Under the pieces are notes generated by a model that did not search any database, had not been told where the DNA came from, and saw only the letters and a list, made by a program, of their open reading frames with translations. Shown here piece by piece: positions 14,901-23,703 of a stretch of 31,297 bases of DNA. Source of the stretch: 13-1-40CM-70-15 sp964641215 (GTDB lineage: Bacteria > Gemmatimonadota > Gemmatimonadetes > Gemmatimonadales > GWC2-71-9); contig CAZXKD010000011.1 in NCBI GenBank assembly GCA_964641215.1, positions 1 through 31,297 on the forward strand, given 5' to 3'. A program made the translations under genes and the position numbers. Positions within the stretch are counted from its first letter, which is position 1, and each line of letters begins with the position of its first letter.

Positions 14901-15141
14901 CGAAGAGCGGCTCCCAGGTGACGCCGGCGTTGGTGGTGCGCCATACCCCGCCGTCCACCGCGCCGAAGTAGAAGGTGGTGGGATCGCCCGGAATGCCCGC
15001 GACCGCGAGGACCCGTCCGCCGCGGTGGGGGCCGATGAGGCGCCAGCGCAGCGAGCCGTAGGCGCTCTCGGGGATCGATTGGGCGCAGACGGCGGCGGGC
15101 GCCAGGAGCACGATCAGGGGCAGGAGGCGCAGGGCGTTCAT
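11999..15141 (-). CDS. Secreted Asp-box (BNR/sortilin-like) beta-propeller protein, frameshifted near its 3' end
   Basis: About 1045 residues. The signal peptide is MNALRLLPLIVLLAPAAVCA. Repeated Asp-boxes (VWRTTNAGVTW, YKSTDGGEHWQ, FRSTDGGRTW, YRSDDGGATW, YRTRDGGRHW) mark two seven-bladed-type propellers like the VPS10/sortilin and glycoside hydrolase 74-like folds. A strand-rich domain follows (VTLEILDVAGKPVRRFS, NRFVWDLRYQRP) and then a helical tail. At the C-rich run 12195-12210 the frame breaks: as written the protein ends in an Arg-rich nonsense tail at 12007, while another frame continues to 11999 with AERRWQEIRTNDLPALNVRL and ends APLIY, matching the divergent paralogue's ending (FNALVKAKDLPAVIVK). 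The break is probably a homopolymer error. Function unknown; often annotated as glycosyl hydrolase without proof. Confidence 0.85.
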
Positions 15142-15277
15142 GCCGGCAAGATGAGCCGTGCGCGCGGCACGCGCGAGGGGCGCGTGGAGTTGGTGCGACT
15201 TGGGACTGAGGTTCTAGCCAGCCTCCGGCCGCCGCGTATCATTGACCCTCCGCAGCCCACACCTTCGGAGAGCTCGC

Positions 15278-18200
15278 ATGCGCTGCCGTTTCAGCCTGGG
15301 TCTCACTACGCTCTGTGTCTTTGCGGTCGGCGCGGCGGCCCAGAGACCCGCCGCCGCCCCTGCCCCCGCCCCCGCCCCCGCCCCCCCTGCCCAGGTCGAT
15401 TCCAGCTTCTTCACCGGTCTCACCTGGCGGGAGATCGGTCCGTTTCGCGGCGGCCGCGTGGATGCCGTGGTGGGGGACCCCGGCCAGCCCCTCGTCTTCT
15501 ACTTCGGCGCAACCGGCGGCGGAGTGTGGAAGACAACCGACGGCGGGTTGACCTGGCGCCCGCTCGGCGACGGCCAGTTCCGCGCCGGCTCGGTCGGAGC
15601 GATCGCCGTGGCCGCGGCGGATGCGAACGTGATCTATGCGGGGACGGGGGAGAACACGTTGCGTGGCAATGTCTCGCCGGGCGACGGGCTGTACCGGTCG
15701 ACCGACGCGGGGAAGACCTGGACCAAGATCGGGCTCGCCGATGCCGGTCAGATCGCCCGGCTCGCCGTGCACCCCAGAAACCCCGACCTCGTGTACGTCG
15801 CCGCGCTCGGCCACGTCTTCGGCCCCAACGCCACCCGCGGCGTGTACCGCTCCGGAGACGGCGGCAAGACCTGGCAGCGCGTGCTGGCCCGGGGCGACTC
15901 GACGGGCGCGATCGACCTGGTGATGGATCCCGGCAACCCGCGCGTGCTGTACGCCGCGCTGTGGCAGGCGCAGCGCACCCCCTGGAGCTTCTCGAGCGGC
16001 GGGGCGGGAAGCGGGCTGTTCAAGTCTACCGACGGCGGCGACACGTGGACCGAGCTGACGCGCAACAAGGGGATGCCCGCGGGCGTGATCGGACGCATCG
16101 GGATCGCGGTGGCGCCGTCGAACCCCGACCGGGTCTTCGCCCTGGTCGAGGCGAGCGAGGGCGGGTTATTCCGCTCCGACGACGCCGGCGCGACGTGGAC
16201 CAAAGTGAGCGACGACCACGAGCTGCGCCAGCGGGCCTGGTACTTCAGCGTCCTCGCCGTGGAGCCGCACAATCCGGACGCCGTGTGGGCGCTGAACGTC
16301 TCGTTGCTGCGATCCATCGACGGAGGGCGCACCTTCCGGCCGGTCGGCGGGACGCACGGGGACTTCCACGCCATCTGGATCGATCCCCACAGCGCCGAGC
16401 GGATCATCGTCGGCAACGACGGCGGAGCGGCGGTCACGTTCACCGGCGGCGCGACCTGGATGCCAGAGAGCAACCAGGCGACCGCGCAGTTCTATCACGT
16501 CATCGCGACGACGCACTACCCCTACAAGCTGTGCGGCGCGCAGCAGGACAACAGCACCGTGTGTATCTCAAGCCGCGCGGGAGGGGGCGGGTTCGACACG
16601 CCCGAGTGGTATCAGGTAGGCGGTGGGGAGAGCGGCTGGCTGGCCGCACGTGCCGACGACCCCGACGTCGTGTTCGCCGGCAGCTACGGCGGCTATGTCA
16701 CGCGCTACGATCACCGCACGGGGCAGACGCGCAACGTCAACGCCTGGCCGGACAACCCGATGGGTCACGGGGCGGCGGACCTGAAGTACCGCTTCCAGTG
16801 GACCTTTCCGATCGTGCTGGCGCCGACCAACCCGCAGGTCCTCTACGTGGGAGCGCAGGTGCTGTTCCGCACGACCACCGAAGGGCAGCGCTGGGAGGCG
16901 ATCAGTCCCGACCTGACGCGCAACGACACGAGCAAGCAACGCTCCTCGGGCGGGCCGATCACCAAGGACAACACCAGCATCGAGTACTACGGTACGATCT
17001 TCACGATCGCGCCCTCGCCCCGCGACTCGCAGGTGATCTGGGTGGGGACGGATGACGGGCTGGTGCAGCTCACGCGGGACGGCGGCAAGACCTGGCAAAA
17101 CGTGACGCCGCCCGGGGTCACGGCCGGCACGCAGATCAGCACGGTCGAGGCCTCGCCGCGCGACGCGGCGACCGGTTACCTGACCGCGACCCGCTACAAG
17201 CTCGACGATTTCACTCCCTACGCGTTCGTCACGCACGACTTCGGGAAGACGTGGCGTCGGATCACCACCGGTATCGCGGCCACGCACTTCGTGCGTGTGG
17301 TGCGGGAGGACCCGGTGCGGCGGGGCCTGCTGTACGCCGGCACCGAGTTCGGGGTGTATGTGTCCTTCGACGACGGGGCGAGCTGGCAGGCGCTGCAACG
17401 CAACCTGCCGGTCGTCCCGGTGCACGACCTGGTGATCAAGGACAACGACCTCGCCGCCGCCACGCACGGCCGCTCGTTCTGGATCCTGGACGACGTGTCG
17501 CCGCTGCGGCAGCTGACGCCCGAGGTGGCGCGCGCTGATCGCTACCTCTACGCGCCGGCCGACGCGTGGCGGGCGCGGGGAGGAGGCGGTGGGGGAGTGT
17601 TCTACTTCTACCTCCGGCAGAAGCCGGACTCCGGCAGCGAGGTGCGCCTCGAGATCCTGGACGCGCGGGACTCTCTGGTGCGTCGCTGGTCCACGCGCCT
17701 CCCCCCCCCCGGCACCACTCCGGAGGATTCGCTCCGCGTGAGCGCCGGGCTCAACCGGTTCGTCTGGGACTTGCGCTATCCCGGCGCCCACCGCTTCCGG
17801 GGGCTGGTGCTCTGGGCCGGGGGCACGCAAGGGCCTATCGCCGTGCCGGGCAGCTATAAGGTGCGGCTCACGGCCGGCGCCTGGAGTGCGACGCAGCCGT
17901 TCACGGTACGGCTCGACCCGCGGGTTCATACCGCCCCGGCCGACCTGCAGCAGCAGTTCGACCTCCTCGTGCGCATCCGGGACCGATTGTCGGCGGCGAA
18001 CGACGCGGTTACGCGGATCCGCGACGTGCGGACGCAGATCGATGCCGTGCTGCAGCACGCCCGCGGCCAGCCGGGCACGGCCGATCTAATCGTCCATGCG
18101 GACTCACTGAAGGCGCGGCTCGGCCGAGTCGAGGAGGAGATCTACCAGGTGAAGAACCAGAGCGGCGAAGACCCGCTCAACTATCCCATCAAGCTCAACA

Positions 18201-18397
18201 ACCGGATCAGCGGGCTGGCGAGCGTGGTGGGCAGCGCGGACGCGCCGCCCACTGATCAGTCGGTCCAGGTCTTCAGCGAGCTGGCCGCGCTGCTGCAGGC
18301 GCAGGTCGACCGCTTGAAGACGGTGCTCGACACCGACCTCTCGGCCTTCAACGCGCTGGTCAAGGCGAAGGACCTGCCGGCGGTGATCGTCAAATGA
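15278..18397 (+). CDS. Secreted Asp-box (BNR/sortilin-like) beta-propeller protein
   Basis: 1039 residues from ATG at 15278, which has GGAG 7 bases upstream. The signal peptide MRCRFSLGLTTLCVFAVGAAAQ is followed by a Pro-Ala linker (APAPAPAPAPPAQ) coded by a CCCCCG-like hexanucleotide repeat. Asp-boxes include VWKTTDGGLTW, YRSTDAGKTW, FKSTDGGDTW, FRSDDAGATW and VYVSFDDGASWQ. The same domain order as its divergent neighbour follows: propellers, the domain with LEILDARDSLVRRW and NRFVWDLRYPG, then a helical C-terminal region. The two genes are paralogues transcribed head-to-head from a 136-base gap. It overlaps the next gene as ATGA. Cleavage of glycans or peptides has not been shown for this family and no catalytic residues can be named. 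Confidence 0.87.
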   Translation: MRCRFSLGLTTLCVFAVGAAAQRPAAAPAPAPAPAPPAQVDSSFFTGLTWREIGPFRGGRVDAVVGDPGQPLVFYFGATGGGVWKTTDGGLTWRPLGDGQFRAGSVGAIAVAAADANVIYAGTGENTLRGNVSPGDGLYRSTDAGKTWTKIGLADAGQIARLAVHPRNPDLVYVAALGHVFGPNATRGVYRSGDGGKTWQRVLARGDSTGAIDLVMDPGNPRVLYAALWQAQRTPWSFSSGGAGSGLFKSTDGGDTWTELTRNKGMPAGVIGRIGIAVAPSNPDRVFALVEASEGGLFRSDDAGATWTKVSDDHELRQRAWYFSVLAVEPHNPDAVWALNVSLLRSIDGGRTFRPVGGTHGDFHAIWIDPHSAERIIVGNDGGAAVTFTGGATWMPESNQATAQFYHVIATTHYPYKLCGAQQDNSTVCISSRAGGGGFDTPEWYQVGGGESGWLAARADDPDVVFAGSYGGYVTRYDHRTGQTRNVNAWPDNPMGHGAADLKYRFQWTFPIVLAPTNPQVLYVGAQVLFRTTTEGQRWEAISPDLTRNDTSKQRSSGGPITKDNTSIEYYGTIFTIAPSPRDSQVIWVGTDDGLVQLTRDGGKTWQNVTPPGVTAGTQISTVEASPRDAATGYLTATRYKLDDFTPYAFVTHDFGKTWRRITTGIAATHFVRVVREDPVRRGLLYAGTEFGVYVSFDDGASWQALQRNLPVVPVHDLVIKDNDLAAATHGRSFWILDDVSPLRQLTPEVARADRYLYAPADAWRARGGGGGGVFYFYLRQKPDSGSEVRLEILDARDSLVRRWSTRLPPPGTTPEDSLRVSAGLNRFVWDLRYPGAHRFRGLVLWAGGTQGPIAVPGSYKVRLTAGAWSATQPFTVRLDPRVHTAPADLQQQFDLLVRIRDRLSAANDAVTRIRDVRTQIDAVLQHARGQPGTADLIVHADSLKARLGRVEEEIYQVKNQSGEDPLNYPIKLNNRISGLASVVGSADAPPTDQSVQVFSELAALLQAQVDRLKTVLDTDLSAFNALVKAKDLPAVIVK

Positions 18398-19146
18398 GGG
18401 CCGCGCGCCTGGTGGGGCTCTGGGTTCTGCTCTTCCTGCCCGCGGCCTGTCGCGCGCAGCAACCCGCTCAGGCGGGAGAAATGGGCGCGATGGACTCGAC
18501 CGACCACAACGCCGCGGCCGCGGCGCACGAAGCGATGGGCGGCCCGCTGCGGGCCGACCCGCATTTGCGGATGACCCCGTCACGGCGCGCGACCGCGGCC
18601 GACTCGTCGCGCGCGGCGGCCCTGGTCGCGCAGATCCGGGAGGCGCTGGGCAAGTATCGCGACGTGCGCGTGGCCGAAGCCGACGGCTTCCGGCAGTTCC
18701 TGCCAGGCGTGCGGCAGCCGGTCTACCATTTCACCAACTGGCTGAACGCGCTCGAGGAAGGCTTCCGGTTCGAGCCGGCGAAGCCGACCTCGCTGCTGTA
18801 CCGCCAGCGGGGCGACGGCGGCTTCGAACTGATCGGGGCGATGTACGCCGACCGGGCGCGGGCCACGGAGGACGATCTGGACCGGCGGATCCCCCTCAGC
18901 GTCGCCCACTGGCACGAGCACGTGAACTGGTGCGTGCCGCCGCGCGGGGAGCCAGCGCGCTGGCGCGAGACGCGCAACGGCGCGCCGCTGTTCGGGCCGA
19001 AATCGCCCATCGCCGATGCCGCCGCCTGCGCCGCGGTGGGCGGGCGATTCCTGCCGCGGATCTTCGGGTGGATGGTACATGTCCAAGCGTTTGTGAGCGA
19101 TGACCCGAGGGTGATCTGGAGCAGTGGACACGACCATGAGCAGTAG
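18394..19146 (+). CDS. Putative lipoprotein with His/Cys-rich motif, function unknown
   Basis: 250 residues. The start ATG overlaps the preceding stop as ATGA, so it is probably co-expressed with the propeller protein. LVGLWVLLFLPAAC is a lipoprotein signal with Cys at residue 19. A helical region (AALVAQIREALGKYRDVRVA) precedes a conserved-looking domain with PVYHFTNWLNALEEGFRFEP, TSLLYRQRGDGGFELIGAMY and SVAHWHEHVNWCVPP, later GWMVHVQAFVSDDPRVIW, and a HDHEQ end. The HWHEHVNWC cluster could bind a metal. I recognise this kind of protein only as conserved hypothetical. Its TAG stop is in the same frame as the downstream permease. Confidence 0.7.
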   Translation: MRAARLVGLWVLLFLPAACRAQQPAQAGEMGAMDSTDHNAAAAAHEAMGGPLRADPHLRMTPSRRATAADSSRAAALVAQIREALGKYRDVRVAEADGFRQFLPGVRQPVYHFTNWLNALEEGFRFEPAKPTSLLYRQRGDGGFELIGAMYADRARATEDDLDRRIPLSVAHWHEHVNWCVPPRGEPARWRETRNGAPLFGPKSPIADAAACAAVGGRFLPRIFGWMVHVQAFVSDDPRVIWSSGHDHEQ

Positions 19147-19215
19147 GGCCGTCGGGGGCGTAGCGGCATAGAGGCCAAGCGCGCGGGGCTCGGGCTCAGG
19201 CCGCTCGTCGCGGTC

Positions 19216-20511
19216 ATGTTCTTCACCGTCTCCGGCGGCCCGTTCGGACTGGAAGGGCTCGTCGGGTCCGTGGGCCCCGGCCTGGCTCTGTTGCTGCTGG
19301 TCGCCACGCCGGTCGTGTACAGCGTGCCCGAAACGCTGCTCATCGGCGAGCTCGCCTCGATGCTCCCCGCCGAGGGCGGCTACTACCAGTGGGTGAAACG
19401 CGCCTTCGGGCGGTTCGCGGGCTTCCTCAATGGCTGGCTCTCCTGGGCCTACTCCGCCATCGACATGGCCATCTACCCCGTGCTCTTCATCCAGTACGCG
19501 CGCTGGTTCGCGCCCGGCTTGTCGCGCGGGGAAGCGTGGGGGCTGGCGCTGGTGTTGATCTGGGGCGCTACCTGGCTCAACCTGCGCGGCACGCGGGTGG
19601 TGGGGACGGCTTCGGGATGGTTCGTCGCCGCGGTGCTCGCGCCCTTCGCGGTGCTCACCGGCACGGCGCTCGTGCGTTGGCTGCTCGCGGCGACGCCGAC
19701 GCCGCTGCCGGTCACTCCGTTCCACGCCGCCGGGACCTCGTTCGTCGGGGCGTTGGGCATCGGCATCTCCCAGAGCATCTGGAACTACAGCGGCTGGGAC
19801 AACGCCTCGACGATCGGTGGGGAGATCGAGCACGCGGGCGCCACCTACCCGCGGGCGCTGGCGCGCGCGCTCCCGTTGGTGACTGCCGTCTACCTGCTCA
19901 CGATCGTTCCGGCGCTGGCGCTCACCGATTGGACCGCGTGGCGCGACGGCGCCTGGCCCGGCATCGCGCGCTCCGTGGCGGGCCCCTGGGTCGCGCTGTG
20001 GCTCGCCGTGGCGGGGATGGTGAGCGCGTTCGCGCTGTTCAACGCGCTGCTGCTCGCCTATTCCCGGATCCCGCTGGTCCTCGCCCAGGACGGCCTGCTG
20101 CCGGCCAGGCTGGCGCGCACCGATGCGCGCGGCACGCCGCGCCAGGCGGTGCTCGTCTCGGCGGTGGCGTACTCGATTTTCGCCCTCATTCCGTTCGGCG
20201 GGCTGCTGGCCGGCGATGTGCTGCTGTACACAGCGGCGCTGGCCATGGAATTCGCAGCCCTGCTGCAGTTGCGTCGCCGCGAGCCCGGCCTGCGGGGCAG
20301 CTTCCGCGTGCCACTCGACGTGCCTGGGCTCGCGCTCCTCGCCGCGCTCCCGGTTCTGCTCCTCGCGGGCGGTGTGGCGCTCGAGCTCCACAGCCGGGAC
20401 ATCGGCTTGCCCGGTGTCGGGATCGCGGTGGCGATCGCGCTGGCCGGGCCTGTCGGCTACACCTTGGCGGGCCGGGGCAAGGTTCCTGTGGCGGCGGCCG
20501 CGACGGACTAG
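19216..20511 (+). CDS. APC-superfamily amino acid permease
   Basis: 431 residues from ATG at 19216, with about 11-12 hydrophobic segments. Helix 1 carries the APC signature in FFTVSGGPFGLEGLVGSVGP, then YSVPETLLIGELASMLPAEG and GGYYQWVKRAFG are typical of the family. SIWNYSGWDNASTIGGEIE matches the helix 6 region. The assigned start falls inside helix 1; the frame is open back to the previous gene's TAG (19144-19146) and reads KRAGLGLRPLVAV just before the Met, but holds no ATG, GTG or TTG. An ATA at 19168 is the only near-start. So the true N-terminus is uncertain: a non-standard start, a sequence error, or readthrough. The substrate is probably an amino acid or amine. Confidence 0.82.
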   Translation: MFFTVSGGPFGLEGLVGSVGPGLALLLLVATPVVYSVPETLLIGELASMLPAEGGYYQWVKRAFGRFAGFLNGWLSWAYSAIDMAIYPVLFIQYARWFAPGLSRGEAWGLALVLIWGATWLNLRGTRVVGTASGWFVAAVLAPFAVLTGTALVRWLLAATPTPLPVTPFHAAGTSFVGALGIGISQSIWNYSGWDNASTIGGEIEHAGATYPRALARALPLVTAVYLLTIVPALALTDWTAWRDGAWPGIARSVAGPWVALWLAVAGMVSAFALFNALLLAYSRIPLVLAQDGLLPARLARTDARGTPRQAVLVSAVAYSIFALIPFGGLLAGDVLLYTAALAMEFAALLQLRRREPGLRGSFRVPLDVPGLALLAALPVLLLAGGVALELHSRDIGLPGVGIAVAIALAGPVGYTLAGRGKVPVAAAATD

Positions 20512-20599
20512 CCCCCTTGCGGCCTCGCGAAAGGTCGTGCAGCGTAGCCCCACTTTCGCGCTGCTCGTTGAACCGCGAATCCCTGGGGAGGGTGGCACC

Positions 20600-23500
20600 G
20601 TGGCTCACCGCATCAGTCTTCTCGCATCGGCCCTGCTGGTCTGCGCGGGCGTGGCGGACGGCAGTGCCCAACAGCGCACCATCACCGGACGCGTCACCGG
20701 CGCTTTGAGCGGCGGGCCGGTGGCAGGCGCGAGCGTGTCGATCGTGGGCACCACGACCGTCGTGGCGACGAACGATCGGGGGGAGTTCACCGTGTCGGCG
20801 CCCGCCGGCGCGGTGACCGTGGCGGTGCGCGCTATCGGCTACAAGCGGGGGCAGGCGAGCGTCGCAGCCGGTCAGAGCACCGTGGATTTCGCCCTCGAGC
20901 AGGACGTGTTCAACCTCGAGGCGATCGTCGTCACGGGGCAGGCCACCGGGATCGAGCGGCGCAACGCGCCGAATGCGGTCGCGGCCGTGAGCAGCGTCGA
21001 ACTGGCGCGTGTGGCGGCGCCGAGCGTGGAGGTCATGCTGGCGGGGCGCGTGCCGGGCGCGGCCATTCAAACCAACTCCGGCGCGCCGGGCGGCGGCGTG
21101 CAGGTGGCGCTCCGCGGCACCACGTCGGTATTCGGCGCGGCCACCCCGTTGTACGTCGTGGACGGCGTCATCGTGAGCGACGTCGCCATCCCGAACAACC
21201 AGGAAGTGATCAGCGCGTCCAACAAGGGGTCCAACCCGTCGCCGCTGCAGCAGGACCAGATCAACCGGGTGGCCGACTTGAATCCAGACGACATCGGGGA
21301 CGTCGAGATTCTGAAAGGCGCGTCGGCCTCCGCCATCTACGGCGCGAAGGCCAGCAACGGGGTCGTCGTGATCACGACGCACCGCGGGCAACTCGGCCCG
21401 CCGCGGTTCACTATCCGCCAGCGGTTCGGGGTATTCGATCTGGCGCACGAGCTCGGGTCGCGGGTGTTCAAGGACTCGACCGAGGCCGTCGCCGCCTTCG
21501 GCGCCGCCGCCGCCAGGTTCTTCCGTAATGACAACACGAACCCCAACTGGGGCCAGCCGGACTTCGCACCCGGCCAGGCGTTCGACCACGAGAAGGAGCT
21601 GTCGGGCGGGCACAACCTGTCTACCGAGACGGCCCTCAACGTCAGCGGCGGCGACGCGAACACCCGCTACTACGTGGGCGGCCTCATCAAGGACGACGAG
21701 GGCATCGAGCGCAACACCGGATACAAGCGGCAGTCCCTGCGCCTGAACCTGGATCAGCACGTGAGCTCGCGGTTCAACATCAGCCTCCACTCAGACCTGG
21801 TGCATTCGATCGGTGCGCGCGGCCTCAACAACAACGACAACAACGGGGTCAGCTACTACATGGCCCTGCAGTTCATCCCGAGCTTCCTCGACCTGCGGCA
21901 AAAGCCGGACAGCAGCTGGGGCAGCACCCTGTCTCCCATCAATTTCATCCAGAGCAATCCGCTCCAGACTGCCGCCCTCATGATCAACGATGAGGACGTG
22001 TGGCGCTACCTCAGCGGGGTGCAAGGCACTTACGAGCTGTACAACACCGAGCGGCATAACCTGCGCCTGATCGGCAACGGCGGCCTCGACTGGTTCGGTC
22101 AGAAGAACACCCTGTACTTCCCACCGGAGCTGCAGTTCATGCCCGTGATCCAGCCCGGCAAGCCTGGGGCGTCGCTCCTGACCAACGGCGACAACTTGAA
22201 CACCAACTACAACCTCAACCTCGTCCACGGCTACCGGCCCGGCACCCTTGTCGCGACGACGTCGGTGGGGTTCCAGGAAGAGGACTACGACCTCAACATC
22301 GGCAGGATCGTCAGCAAGAACCTGCCGCCTGGCCAATCGAACGTGAGCGCCGGGACCGACGTGACCGTCACCGAGCACCGCGAACGGGTGCGCGACTTCG
22401 GGTTCTATGGCCAAGAAGAGCTGCTGCTCAGCGACGAGCGGCTGCTGTTGACACTCGGAGCGCGGGCCGACCGCTCCAGCAACAACGGGGACCAGCACAA
22501 GTACTACTGGTACCCGAAGGCCGCGGCGTCCTACCGACTCCTAAACCCGCTCGGCGGCGTGGGGGAGGCGAAACTGCGGGTGGCGTTCGGCCAGACGGGC
22601 AATCGTCCCAACTACGGCCAGCGCTTCACGGAGCTGGACGCCACGCAGAGCATCGGCGGCCTCGCTGGGCTCACGCTCACCGGCGTGGCCGGCAGCCCGG
22701 GCATCAAGCCTGAACGCCAGACGGAGATCGAAGGCGGGGTGGACGCCATCCTGGCCGGCGGACGCGGCTCGCTCGAGCTCACGCTGTACCAGAAATCGGT
22801 GTCCGACCTGCTGCTGCCGCACACGTTGTCGCCCTCGACCGGCTTCACCACGCAGTTCGAGAACGGCGGCAAGCTGCGCAACCGCGGCATCGAGGTGGCG
22901 TTGGGCTACGCCCCGCTCAACCGCCCCGACGTCCAGTGGGTGTCCCGGGCAAGCTTCTGGCTGAACCGCAGCAGAGTGATGGAGCTACCGGGTGGCGACA
23001 CAACGGGGTTCCGGGTCGGTGGGTTCGGTTGCTCGGACGGCTGTTTCTTCCTCAAGCCGGGACAATCGGCCACGTCGATGTTCGGGAACGTGGGCCCCGA
23101 CGCTCTCGGCAACCCGAAATTGGGCAAGATCGGCGACGCCAGCCCCGACTTCAAACTCACGTGGTCGAACGACGTGACCCACGGGGCGTTGGGCCTTACC
23201 ATGCTGTGGGACTGGCAGCACGGCGCGAACGTCGTCAACCTGACCAAGCTGCTGTACGACCTGGGCCAGGTTACGGCCGATTATGCCGTACCGCTGACCG
23301 CGGCCGAGGCCACGGCACGCGGCTGCACGGGTTCGACCGTGCTGGGAGCCTGCCGGCTGAGCCGCTACGGCCTCTACACCGGGACCTACACCGAGAGCGC
23401 GTCGTACCTGAAGCTGCGCGAGGTCACGCTGACGTGGACCCTCCCGCCGAGCGTGGTGGCCCACCTGTGGGCCGGGGCGCGCGACGTGCGGATGAGCCTC

Positions 23501-23650
23501 AGCGGGCGGAACCTGGTCGTGATCACCCCGTACACCGGCATGGACCCCGAGGTGAGCAACTTCGGCAACCAGCCGGTGCAGCGGAACATCGACGTGGCGC
23601 CCTATCCGCGCAGCCGCAGCTTCTGGCTGACCATCAGCGCGGGGTTCTGA
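20600..23650 (+). CDS. SusC/RagA-family TonB-dependent outer-membrane receptor
   Basis: 1016 residues from GTG at 20600, with GGGGAGG 9 bases upstream. Signal peptide MAHRISLLASALLVCAGVAD then GSAQ. Residues about 26-110 are a carboxypeptidase-regulatory-like beta sandwich (ITGRVTGALSGGPVAGASVS), followed by a plug domain with MLAGRVPGAAIQTNSGAPGG, PLYVVDGVIVSD and the SusC signature EILKGASASAIYGAKASNGV. The rest is a 22-strand type barrel ending in Phe (FWLTISAGF). It works with the SusD-like lipoprotein encoded 53 bases downstream as a lidded importer energised by TonB. Substrates of such pairs outside Bacteroidota are mostly unknown and may be peptides or oligosaccharides. An 88-base gap separates it from the permease. 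Confidence 0.92.
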   Translation: MAHRISLLASALLVCAGVADGSAQQRTITGRVTGALSGGPVAGASVSIVGTTTVVATNDRGEFTVSAPAGAVTVAVRAIGYKRGQASVAAGQSTVDFALEQDVFNLEAIVVTGQATGIERRNAPNAVAAVSSVELARVAAPSVEVMLAGRVPGAAIQTNSGAPGGGVQVALRGTTSVFGAATPLYVVDGVIVSDVAIPNNQEVISASNKGSNPSPLQQDQINRVADLNPDDIGDVEILKGASASAIYGAKASNGVVVITTHRGQLGPPRFTIRQRFGVFDLAHELGSRVFKDSTEAVAAFGAAAARFFRNDNTNPNWGQPDFAPGQAFDHEKELSGGHNLSTETALNVSGGDANTRYYVGGLIKDDEGIERNTGYKRQSLRLNLDQHVSSRFNISLHSDLVHSIGARGLNNNDNNGVSYYMALQFIPSFLDLRQKPDSSWGSTLSPINFIQSNPLQTAALMINDEDVWRYLSGVQGTYELYNTERHNLRLIGNGGLDWFGQKNTLYFPPELQFMPVIQPGKPGASLLTNGDNLNTNYNLNLVHGYRPGTLVATTSVGFQEEDYDLNIGRIVSKNLPPGQSNVSAGTDVTVTEHRERVRDFGFYGQEELLLSDERLLLTLGARADRSSNNGDQHKYYWYPKAAASYRLLNPLGGVGEAKLRVAFGQTGNRPNYGQRFTELDATQSIGGLAGLTLTGVAGSPGIKPERQTEIEGGVDAILAGGRGSLELTLYQKSVSDLLLPHTLSPSTGFTTQFENGGKLRNRGIEVALGYAPLNRPDVQWVSRASFWLNRSRVMELPGGDTTGFRVGGFGCSDGCFFLKPGQSATSMFGNVGPDALGNPKLGKIGDASPDFKLTWSNDVTHGALGLTMLWDWQHGANVVNLTKLLYDLGQVTADYAVPLTAAEATARGCTGSTVLGACRLSRYGLYTGTYTESASYLKLREVTLTWTLPPSVVAHLWAGARDVRMSLSGRNLVVITPYTGMDPEVSNFGNQPVQRNIDVAPYPRSRSFWLTISAGF

Positions 23651-23703
23651 CCATGATCCCCCTACTCCAAGCCAGTCCGCTCCTCACGGTGAGGTCCCGA
23701 CAT

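Noticed and set aside
15356..15391. Tandem CCCCCG-like hexamers considered as a satellite or CRISPR-like repeat
   Set aside because: It is in frame and encodes the Pro-Ala linker of a secreted protein; there are no spacers.
13750..17055. Open frame of 1101 codons crossing both propeller genes on the plus strand
   Set aside because: It spans the divergent start region of two well-supported genes in another frame and shows no domain or signal peptide.
20527..20559. GCGAAAG/CTTTCGC inverted repeat between permease and SusC genes as a terminator
   Set aside because: Only 7 bp with a 19-base loop and no T-run; too weak to call.
18580..20598. Open frame of about 670 codons on the minus strand opposite the lipoprotein and permease
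   Set aside because: Composition is dominated by Arg, Gln, Glu and His as in antisense frames, while the plus strand has signal peptide, membrane helices and family motifs.
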